Of a stretch of DNA of 64,000 nucleotides, positions 57,040-64,000 are shown piece by piece. Positions within the stretch are counted from its first letter, which is position 1; each line of letters starts with the position of its first letter. Location of the stretch: assembly GCF_023101145.1 (NCBI RefSeq), contig NZ_CP073714.1:5270001-5334000 (forward strand), given 5' to 3'. The translations under genes were made by a program, and so were the position numbers. The stretch is from Paenibacillus pabuli. Lineage in GTDB: Bacteria > Bacillota > Bacilli > Paenibacillales > Paenibacillaceae. The notes under the pieces are model-generated. The model did no database searches, was not told the origin of the DNA, and worked only from the letters and a program-made list of their open reading frames with translations.

Positions 57040-57822
57040 TTACGACTTCACATGTTTCTGCATTTGTTGTATCGCTGATTTCTCCAGACGGGATACCTGC
57101 GCCTGGGAAATGCCAATTTCATCAGCCACTTCCATTTGGGTTTTCCCTTCGAAAAACCGCATCGACAGAATCATTTTCTCCCGTTGACCGAGACGATGCA
57201 TCGCTTCACGCAGTGCAATTTCCTCAATCCAGGATACATCCTTGTTTTTGTCATCACTGATCTGATCCATCACATAGATCGGATCTCCACCATCATGATA
57301 GATCGGTTCGAAGAGCGAAACCGGGTCCTGAATGGCATCCAATGCAAAAACCACATCTTCCTTCGGCACATTCAGCACCTCAGAAATTTCGAATATCGTC
57401 GGTTCACGGGAATTTTTATTCGTCAGGCTGTCACGAACCTGAAGTGCTTTATAAGCAATGTCCCGCAATGAGCGAGATACCCGAATTGGGTTATTATCGC
57501 GCAGGTATCGACGGATTTCACCGATAATCATCGGCACCGCGTAGGTTGAAAATTTGACATTCTGGGATAAATCAAAATTATCAATGGCTTTCATCAGGCC
57601 AATACAGCCAACCTGGAACAGATCATCGACAAACTCTCCCCGATTGTTAAAGCGCTGAATGACACTGAGTACAAGACGCAGGTTGCCATTCACTAATTTC
57701 TCTCTTGCTGAGCGATCATGGTGCTGCTGAAGGGAATGAAACAATTCCCGCATTTCTGTGTTGGTGAGGACAGGCAATTTTGCGGTGTCCACGCCACAAA
57801 TCTCGACTTTGTTTCGGGTCAT
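57040..57822 (-). CDS. sigG: RNA polymerase sporulation sigma factor SigG
   Basis: A 260-residue sigma-70 factor for the forespore after engulfment. Region 2 (about 40-110, VNGNLRLVLSVIQRFNNRGE and IGLMKAIDNFDLSQNVKFST) binds core and -10; regions 3 and 4 follow with the helix-turn-helix MEVADEIGISQAQVSRLEKS. The N-terminus MTRNKVEICGVDTAKLPVLT is characteristic of SigG. A strong GGGAGG precedes the ATG. It follows sigE as in B. subtilis. Confidence 0.97.
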   Translation of the reverse strand: MTRNKVEICGVDTAKLPVLTNTEMRELFHSLQQHHDRSAREKLVNGNLRLVLSVIQRFNNRGEFVDDLFQVGCIGLMKAIDNFDLSQNVKFSTYAVPMIIGEIRRYLRDNNPIRVSRSLRDIAYKALQVRDSLTNKNSREPTIFEISEVLNVPKEDVVFALDAIQDPVSLFEPIYHDGGDPIYVMDQISDDKNKDVSWIEEIALREAMHRLGQREKMILSMRFFEGKTQMEVADEIGISQAQVSRLEKSAIQQMQKHVKS

Positions 57823-57933
57823 CGTGATTTACCTCCCAAGGAGAAACATTAATGTACATTATCTCCGGGGCAGGCTTTTTTATTCGCACTTGGAACCCTT
57901 GCCATTAATACCCATTATGAAAAATGCTCCTGT

Positions 57934-58656
57934 TCAGACCATCTTGTTGAACTCCTTTCGAAGTCTTTTAATGATTCTTTTTTCGAGACGAGAGATATAG
58001 GATTGGGAGATTCCAAGCAGATCGGCGACATCTTTTTGTGTCTTTTCTTCCCCATCCGTCAAGCCAAAGCGAAGCTCCATAATCATTCGCTCCCGCTCGG
58101 TTAATTTTTCCAATGCTTTATGCAAAAGCTTCCGGTCTACCTGTTCTTCGATATTCCGATAGATTGTATCGTTCTCCGTACCGAGTACATCGGATAATAA
58201 TAGTTCATTTCCATCCCAATCAATATTAAGTGGTTCATCAAAAGAAACTTCTGTACGAATTTTACTGTTACGTCTCAGGTACATCAATATTTCATTTTCG
58301 ATACAACGGGAAGCATAGGTGGCCAGCTTAATTTTCTTTTCCGGATCAAATGTATTAACGGCTTTAATTAAACCGATCGCACCGATGGAGACCAAATCTT
58401 CGATATTGATACCTGTATTTTCGAATTTGCGTGCGATGTAGACCACCAGTCGCAGGTTCCGTTCAATCAGCATGGCACGAATCGCTGAATCCCCTGAAGA
58501 CAACTTTTGCAACAAAAATTCTTCTTCTTCACGTGTTAATGGGGGCGGTAGCGCCTCACTGCCTCCGATATAATAAATCTCTTCACTTTTCAACCCAAGC
58601 AGAAATAATAAACGATAGTACTGCAGCTGCGCCACCAGTTTCCATTTTACAAGCAT
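57934..58656 (-). CDS. sigE: RNA polymerase sporulation sigma factor SigE (pro-form)
   Basis: A 240-residue mother-cell sigma factor. The first 25-30 residues (KWKLVAQLQYYRLLFLLGLK) are the hydrophobic pro-sequence removed by SpoIIGA. Sigma regions 2 and 4 follow (NLRLVVYIARKFENTGINIE, and KDVADLLGISQSYISRLEKR). GGAGG precedes the ATG. It is 11 bp downstream of spoIIGA, the usual coupling of protease and substrate. Confidence 0.98.
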   Translation of the reverse strand: MLVKWKLVAQLQYYRLLFLLGLKSEEIYYIGGSEALPPPLTREEEEFLLQKLSSGDSAIRAMLIERNLRLVVYIARKFENTGINIEDLVSIGAIGLIKAVNTFDPEKKIKLATYASRCIENEILMYLRRNSKIRTEVSFDEPLNIDWDGNELLLSDVLGTENDTIYRNIEEQVDRKLLHKALEKLTERERMIMELRFGLTDGEEKTQKDVADLLGISQSYISRLEKRIIKRLRKEFNKMV

Positions 58657-58667
58657 GTACGTTCCTC

Positions 58668-59648
58668 CTATACCACATTCAGCGGCTTTTCTGTTGCTCC
58701 CGCAGAGATAGCCGTAGACTGCGCAGAAGCAGCGTCTTGCACAAGCTCAGGGTGAATCACGGCCTGGTATTTTCCATCGGATGACAGTACGCCCCCGTCC
58801 AACCCTATTAGTACCTTTGTTGTCTCATAACACATCTCATCCATCGTTACCTTCACCCGGTCTGGCTTCATTGCCAGCATAAACGCAGTTCCTTTGTTAA
58901 TGCCTCGATAGGGCACCAGCCTTAAACGATCCTGCCAGTGGAAATCCTCCTGATCGAGCTCCATGATAAGGTTGTCCGGCGCCTCATCCTTCAACCTGCC
59001 CTTCCATGCAGCAGGCAGCATGTCTTGCCATAACGATACCTCCATAACCATGACGGGCATACGTGAAAGGGGATCTGTGAGTTGATTTCCTGTATCCAGA
59101 AGGCCTGTACAAGAAATAGTCACATCATCAATAAAGACCTCCACTTTACCCAAGTACGTTGTCATTCGGTCTGTTTTTCGTTTCGAGCTCTGCACGGCTT
59201 TGAATAGAAAAAGCACGGCAAAAAAAACGACAAACGTGAACCAGAAGGCAATTTTCAGATCAAAAGACATTCCACCTGATGCCGTAAACCAAATGCCGTT
59301 GAACAATTCCCCAGAGCTTTGCAGCATGTAATGCACACCCAGAATTCCCCCTGCGGCGACAAAATTGATTACATAGAAGGTGCCTAAGGTTCTCATAAAT
59401 GCCTGAAGACCCTTAAACCCGAATGCAATACTCAGCATCACCAGAGACAATCCAAACTTGATCAAAAAGGTGAACATAAAATCAAACTCCGGCACAAACA
59501 TCATAACGACGTACAGCGCACCTACGATCGCGGACAGCAACCATCGCCACCAGACCAGCTTCGTTTTGCGCATCCAGGCCGTCAATCCGATGAGTGCACC
59601 GTCAATACACAGGTTCGTCAAAAAAATAAGATCCACATAAACAACCAC
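58668..59648 (-). CDS. spoIIGA: Sigma-E processing aspartyl protease SpoIIGA
   Basis: A 326-residue membrane protease that cuts pro-SigE. Five helices precede the soluble aspartyl-protease-like domain, which has the catalytic LLDTGNQLTDP with D185 (D183 in B. subtilis). The start is GTG 59648 (VVVYVDLIFLTNLCIDG), with GGCAGGTGA upstream; the frame extension to 59753 includes that site and a non-homologous N-terminus. Length and order (spoIIGA-sigE-sigG) match Bacillus. Confidence 0.95.
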   Translation of the reverse strand: MVVYVDLIFLTNLCIDGALIGLTAWMRKTKLVWWRWLLSAIVGALYVVMMFVPEFDFMFTFLIKFGLSLVMLSIAFGFKGLQAFMRTLGTFYVINFVAAGGILGVHYMLQSSGELFNGIWFTASGGMSFDLKIAFWFTFVVFFAVLFLFKAVQSSKRKTDRMTTYLGKVEVFIDDVTISCTGLLDTGNQLTDPLSRMPVMVMEVSLWQDMLPAAWKGRLKDEAPDNLIMELDQEDFHWQDRLRLVPYRGINKGTAFMLAMKPDRVKVTMDEMCYETTKVLIGLDGGVLSSDGKYQAVIHPELVQDAASAQSTAISAGATEKPLNVV

Positions 59649-59843
59649 ATTCTTCACCTGCCTGCGCGCAGCATATCGAAATAACGTTATCCCGATATTC
59701 ATGAGCATATTCACAAGTATAAGGAGCTCACTTTTCAAAGTCTGTCTAATCATGGGGGGATCGTTCCAACTTTTTTTGTCGGAATTACTCAGAGTAGTTG
59801 TTCAGAATTTGTTCATAACGATGTGATAGGATAATAAAAAAAC

Positions 59844-59883
59844 AAAAAAAGACCCGGTTGCTCCATCAGGAGCACCGGGTCTT
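59844..59883 (-). terminator. Terminator of ftsZ
   Basis: GACCCGG / CCGGGTC with an inner GCTCC/GGAGC pair and seven T on the minus strand, 20 bp after the ftsZ stop. Confidence 0.92.
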
Positions 59884-59903
59884 CAATGAAATCTATTATC
59901 GTA

Positions 59904-61016
59904 TTAATCGTTGTTATTATTACGTGAACGATTGCGCAAAAATGTCGGAATATCCAGCTGATCATTGCTCGGCTGGTTTCCAAACGGACGAAGGTTCGGC
60001 GAACGGTTTTCTGCCGGTTCGCTCGTTGGCGTTGGTTTATGGCCAGGAGGCTGCGATGCTGGCTTGTCCTCAAATCCAGTTGCAATCACCGTGACTTTGA
60101 TCTCCTCTTTCAGGTTTTCGTCAATAATCGCACCAAAGATCATGTTCACTTCCGGATCTGAAGCCGCAGTGACAATCTCTGCCGCTTCATTGACTTCATA
60201 CAGGGACAAATTGGTTCCACCCGTAATGTTCATGATTACACCGCGTGCACCTTCAATCGAAGTTTCAAGCAATGGGCTCATGATAGCCTTGCGTGCAGCT
60301 TCAGCGGCACGGGTTTCCCCAGTTGCTTCACCGATTCCCATCAGGGCAGATCCACGTTCTGTCATAATCGTTTTGACGTCTGCGAAGTCAAGGTTAATTA
60401 GACCAGGAACAGCAATCAGGTCAGAAATACCCTGAACGGCTTGACGGAGAACGTTGTCCACTTGACGGAACGCTTCAAGCATCGGTGTTTTTTTGTCAAC
60501 AATTTCAAGCAAACGATCGTTTGGAATCACAATCAATGTATCCACTTTTTCCTTGAGAGCTTCAATGCCTTGTACGGCATGTCTGGAACGTTTTGGTCCT
60601 TCAAACGTGAATGGTCGGGTCACTACACCCACGGTAAGTGCGCCGCACTCTTTGGCGATCTCAGCAATAACGGGAGCCGCCCCTGTTCCTGTTCCCCCGC
60701 CCATTCCGGCAGTTACAAAAACCATGTCGGCACCCTTCAAGGTGTTCATCATCAGATCACGGGATTCTTCTGCAGCTTTTTTACCCACTTCAGGGTTGGC
60801 ACCAGCACCAAGACCTCGTGTCAACTTATCGCCAATCTGCAATTTATGTTCGGATTTCGCCAAGTGTAATGCCTGGGCATCCGTATTCGCGGTAATGAAC
60901 TCTACACCTTGCACTCCATTTTCAATCATTCGATTGACAGCATTGCTTCCACCGCCGCCCACACCGATGACCTTTATTTGAGCAAAGCTCTCCATCTCGA
61001 AATCAAATTCCAACAT
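59904..61016 (-). CDS. ftsZ: Cell-division GTPase FtsZ
   Basis: A 370-residue tubulin-like GTPase that forms the Z-ring. The GTP motif GGGTGTG is at residues 106-112, with GVGGGGSNAVNRM near 18-30. The C-terminal linker is rich in Pro/Ser and ends in the conserved partner-binding peptide DIPTFLRNRSR. The start ATG 61016 has GGGGGAG about 10 nt upstream; the frame extension to 61085 is rejected. Confidence 0.98.
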   Translation of the reverse strand: MLEFDFEMESFAQIKVIGVGGGGSNAVNRMIENGVQGVEFITANTDAQALHLAKSEHKLQIGDKLTRGLGAGANPEVGKKAAEESRDLMMNTLKGADMVFVTAGMGGGTGTGAAPVIAEIAKECGALTVGVVTRPFTFEGPKRSRHAVQGIEALKEKVDTLIVIPNDRLLEIVDKKTPMLEAFRQVDNVLRQAVQGISDLIAVPGLINLDFADVKTIMTERGSALMGIGEATGETRAAEAARKAIMSPLLETSIEGARGVIMNITGGTNLSLYEVNEAAEIVTAASDPEVNMIFGAIIDENLKEEIKVTVIATGFEDKPASQPPGHKPTPTSEPAENRSPNLRPFGNQPSNDQLDIPTFLRNRSRNNNND

Positions 61017-61167
61017 ATTATTCCATCTCCCCCTCAATGTGCATGGATAGCCCGTCCAATTGGTATTGAACCGAATCAATTTCATATATCGACGAACGAA
61101 AGCGTTTATGTTAGTTTACCAGCGCATTCAAACGGCTTCAACAATTGTATGAAATGGATTCAACCTG

Positions 61168-62445
61168 TTATATAAATTCGCTGAACATATTTTTCAGCCG
61201 TTCAAACAGACCTGGTTTTTGCTCCGATTCCTGAGCCGCATTCGGCTTAGGACGGTTGGTCGGTTTTTTGTTGATATTATTGTTGTTTCCACCGCCGCTG
61301 TTGGTCGAGGGACGAATACGCAAACTGCGGATTACACTGTGCAAAATGCCGACTCCGCTCGTAAAGCCAGGGTCACGCACACCGATATAATCCGGCACCG
61401 CAACTCGTACCGAAGCAGCAAGCTCATGCTGAGCTACCTGCAAAACACCTGGCATAGAGACCGTACCTCCCGTTAGTATATAACCTCCAGGAAGATCATT
61501 GTAACCAAGACGTTTCACTTCTTGAGAAATCATCTGGAATATTTCCTGAACCCTCGGTTCGATAATAGCCGCCAGATCCTCTTGAGAGAATTCCTTGTCT
61601 ACATTGCTGCCGATCCTTGTTACTTTGAACATGACATCCGCAGCAGCATCATCCAGCCATGCGCAGCCATATTTCAGTTTCACCTTTTCGGCTTGATCTG
61701 TTAATGTGCGCAGACCATAGGCGATGTCGTTCGTTACGAATTCCCCGCCGATAGGCAGCGTTGAAGTCGCGACAAGACTGTCTTCTTCAAAGATGGCAAT
61801 GGTTGTAGCCCCTGCCCCGATATCAACAAGCACGGACCCCATCGTTTTTTCATCCTTGGACAATGCCAGCTGACCTGCTCCAAGTGACATGAGTACCAGA
61901 TCACTTACTTTCAGACCCGCTTTTTCCACGCAGCGCAAAAGATTATGTATCGCAGTTTTTGCACCCGTAATGATGGTCGCTTCCACTTCAAGACGAACAC
62001 CAATCATGCCACGTGGGTCCTGTATGCCTTCCAAGCCATCTACAACATACTGCTTGGCTACAACATCAATAATTTCCCGTTCCGGCGGAACCGCAATTAC
62101 TTCGGCTGCTTTCAACACCCGCTCCATGTCTTCTTCTCCGATTTCACGATCCTCGTTAGACACCGCCACGACGCCGTGACTGCTCATTAGTCCGATATGA
62201 TTTCCCGAGATTCCAACATATACTTCGGATATTTGAATACCCACCATACGTTCTGCATGATCCACTGCATTGCGGATCGATTGGACCGTCTGATCGATAT
62301 CTACGATTACACCTTTGCGAATTCCCTCCGAGTCGGCAGATCCAACTCCAATAATATTAAAGGTTCCATTATTCATTTCCCCAATAATAGCGCGAATTTT
62401 GGATGTACCGATGTCCAAACTAACAATGATGTCATTGTTGCTCAA
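61168..62445 (-). CDS. ftsA: Cell-division protein FtsA
   Basis: A 425-residue actin-like protein that anchors FtsZ to the membrane. The ATPase phosphate motifs are VSLDIGTSKIRAIIGE (near the start) and LVDIGAGATTIAIFEE (about 205). The C-terminal amphipathic helix GLFERLKNMFSEF is the membrane anchor, after an Asn/Pro-rich linker. The start is TTG 62445 with AGGAGGT 9 nt upstream; TTG 62469 lies ahead of that site and is rejected. Confidence 0.96.
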   Translation of the reverse strand: MSNNDIIVSLDIGTSKIRAIIGEMNNGTFNIIGVGSADSEGIRKGVIVDIDQTVQSIRNAVDHAERMVGIQISEVYVGISGNHIGLMSSHGVVAVSNEDREIGEEDMERVLKAAEVIAVPPEREIIDVVAKQYVVDGLEGIQDPRGMIGVRLEVEATIITGAKTAIHNLLRCVEKAGLKVSDLVLMSLGAGQLALSKDEKTMGSVLVDIGAGATTIAIFEEDSLVATSTLPIGGEFVTNDIAYGLRTLTDQAEKVKLKYGCAWLDDAAADVMFKVTRIGSNVDKEFSQEDLAAIIEPRVQEIFQMISQEVKRLGYNDLPGGYILTGGTVSMPGVLQVAQHELAASVRVAVPDYIGVRDPGFTSGVGILHSVIRSLRIRPSTNSGGGNNNNINKKPTNRPKPNAAQESEQKPGLFERLKNMFSEFI

Positions 62446-62738
62446 GTCTGTGGCACCTCCTGACTCCAAATAGTAAAATACGTTCGGGTTTAAACACTCT
62501 TAAAACATATTCAACACACTTTAGGCTTTCCCTCTTTTTTCTACAATTTTTTTGGGTGCCAAGATCTGGTTGCGAGACATAAAACCTTGAAGAAAAAAGA
62601 AGGAGGCAACTCAAGTGCCATAAGTTCAAGTGTATCATTTTTTCTTCGTCTCAGAAAGAACAACTTTCACTGGATAAAAGGGACTAAACCCCGATCCCGC
62701 CTGGTTTTGAATACTGCTCAACCGAATAAAGGTGGAAA

Positions 62739-63506
62739 TCAGGGAGTTGCTCCTGGCTCAACATCTTCTTCCGGGTTATCCGGAATGAAAGGAACGTACG
62801 TATCAGCTTCCAGCATCGTGATTTTCCCTGGACGTTCGGTCTCAATGACCTGGTTGAGATACTCTACCTTGTCGGACAATAGAGAAACGGTTGTGATCAC
62901 TTCAAACTGTGACTTGGTATACATCCGAATCTGATCCGGGAATGAAGGTGTGGGATTCGGAATAATCTCTGAAATATCCGTTGTAAGTTCATTCGGGATC
63001 TTGGCCAATGTTTCACTCAGCTTGGCCTTGAGCGGGTCATCCGCCTTCCACTGGGTCAAAATCGGTTTCTCAACTGCAACTCCAATGGTGGCTGGAACCG
63101 TTAAGCTTGTCCCGCTAGCCAGTATGGCTTTTAGCGTACCGTCCGAACCCAGTTCATACGCAACCGTTGGATATTCCTGAACCTTGATATGAATAGTACC
63201 GGGGAATTGTTTATCCACAGTTACGGTTGATATAGCCTTGATCGTTTTCAGTCGCTCAATCACATCAGCAGAGGTTGTCCCAAAAAACTGTTCGCCCTCC
63301 TTCAGACCGCTTTTCTCCAGCAGTTCCGAAGTTGTTGTGTATACATTACCCGTAATCTCAATTGCCGAAATCCGACTCATCGAAGAACGAAAAAAAAGTA
63401 CAGCAAGTAATACAATAAAAAGAAGTAAGAGAATAAAAACAATTTTACGGCTTGTGTTTCGTTTGGGCCGATTCTTCTTCAGAACCGGAATTTGACTTTT
63501 AGGCAT
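62739..63506 (-). CDS. divIB: DivIB/FtsQ-type division protein
   Basis: A 255-residue single-pass protein. A basic cytosolic tail (KKNRPKRNTSRK) precedes the helix (about 22-41, IVFILLLLFIVLLAVLFF). The extracellular part starts with a POTRA domain (ISAIEITGNVYTTTSELLEK) and continues with the beta-domain, ending in an acidic tail. The start ATG 63506 has GGAG 8 nt upstream. It is part of the division complex with DivIC and FtsL, which are not in the window. Confidence 0.93.
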   Translation of the reverse strand: MPKSQIPVLKKNRPKRNTSRKIVFILLLLFIVLLAVLFFRSSMSRISAIEITGNVYTTTSELLEKSGLKEGEQFFGTTSADVIERLKTIKAISTVTVDKQFPGTIHIKVQEYPTVAYELGSDGTLKAILASGTSLTVPATIGVAVEKPILTQWKADDPLKAKLSETLAKIPNELTTDISEIIPNPTPSFPDQIRMYTKSQFEVITTVSLLSDKVEYLNQVIETERPGKITMLEADTYVPFIPDNPEEDVEPGATP

Positions 63507-63564
63507 AGGTCGCGCTCCACAAAGCCTCCGGCCCCCTTCCCTCAAGAAGGGGACTCAAAGGACG

Positions 63565-64000
63565 TTAATTGGCAAAATCCAGCTGCTTGGAAACGGGGGA
63601 CTGTCGCTCAACCGAAGCTCCAAGACTCTGAAAGAGCTTCTCGATACGATCGTACCCTCTATCAATATGGTGCACTTGCTCCACAACCGTTTTTCCTTGG
63701 GCAGCAAGGCCAGCAATGACCAGTGCTGCACCTGCACGCAGATCGGTTGCTTCCACTGTAGCCCCGTACAAACGAGGAACGCCGCGGATAAATGCTGCAT
63801 TCATGTCTACCGAAATATCGGCTCCCATGACATTTAGCTCATCCACATGTTTGAACCGACCTTCGAATACCGTTTCCTTCATCACACTGAAACCGTCAGC
63901 CAGACTGAGCAGCACCATAATTTGCGACTGCAGGTCTGTTGGAAATGAAGGATACGGAGAAGTCACAATGCGGTCTACTGATTTGGGACGGCTCATACAG
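63565..64000 (-). CDS. murA: UDP-N-acetylglucosamine 1-carboxyvinyltransferase, C-terminal part
   Basis: The C-terminal 145 codons of MurA, cut by the right edge. TSPYPSFPTDLQSQ, NVMGADISVDMNAAFIRGV and ATDLRAGAALVIAGLAA are typical MurA segments, and the ending HIDRGYDRIEKLFQSLGASV is family-normal. The enzyme joins PEP to UDP-GlcNAc, the first committed step of peptidoglycan synthesis. It precedes divIB by 58 bp; in B. subtilis the equivalent place is murB, so murA here is a Paenibacillus-type variation. Confidence 0.95.
   Translation of the reverse strand, partial: CMSRPKSVDRIVTSPYPSFPTDLQSQIMVLLSLADGFSVMKETVFEGRFKHVDELNVMGADISVDMNAAFIRGVPRLYGATVEATDLRAGAALVIAGLAAQGKTVVEQVHHIDRGYDRIEKLFQSLGASVERQSPVSKQLDFAN

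Overview
The window is chromosomal DNA from a spore-forming Bacillota, almost certainly a Paenibacillus; I do not assign a species. The grounds are sporulation genes (spoIIGA, sigE, sigG, two YjcZ-type small proteins), a PyrR-controlled pyr operon, a division/ileS block in Bacillales order, strong AGGAGG ribosome sites with frequent TTG/GTG starts, and LL-diaminopimelate aminotransferase (dapL). Most genes lie on the minus strand. There are no prophages, insertion sequences or CRISPR arrays.

Region 1 (1-19.9 kb) is mixed accessory and housekeeping: the start of a Fur-controlled siderophore permease, a glycerophosphodiesterase, a LOG-family hydrolase, uracil-DNA glycosylase, a PatB-type C-S lyase with a divergent XRE regulator, a PreP-like M16C peptidase, tRNA-Leu, a stress protein, a NucA/NucB nuclease, a blue-light LOV histidine kinase, an MFS transporter, several very small membrane or secreted proteins, a MidA-like methyltransferase with a C-terminal tail, and a tRNA-fMet/tRNA-Ile2 pair.

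Region 2 (19.8-27.1 kb) is one five-gene ABC operon: ATPase, lipoprotein adaptor, large FtsX-type permease, second ATPase with an AbrB-like tail, and a sugar-type solute-binding lipoprotein. The combination is unusual.

Region 3 (27.3-36.9 kb) is the pyrimidine operon pyrR-pyrB-pyrC-carA-carB-pyrF-pyrE with a readable promoter, PyrR box and attenuator. It lacks pyrP, pyrK and pyrD. A 216-bp imperfect palindrome separates pyrC from carA.

Region 4 (37.3-45.1 kb) sits where B. subtilis has rluD(ylyB) directly next to pyrR. It holds a YhgE/Pip membrane protein with 17- and 18-residue repeats, a five-gene operon (UbiA-type phosphoribosyltransferase, HAD phosphatase, two SMR-type subunits, multipass membrane protein) that looks like a prenyl-phosphate-pentose glycosylation pathway, and dapL.

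Region 5 (45.2-64 kb) is the conserved block rluD-lspA-(traR/dksA)-ileS-divIVA-ylmH-yggT-sepF-yggS-pgeF-ylmC-sigG-sigE-spoIIGA-ftsZ-ftsA-divIB-murA. IleS is the long, eukaryote-like type 2 enzyme, and its T-box leader is separated from the gene by about 0.8 kb containing six 86-bp tandem structured repeats. The strongest candidates for something undescribed are the prenyl-phosphate-pentose operon, the ileS leader repeat array, the five-gene ABC system and the repeat-built YhgE protein.
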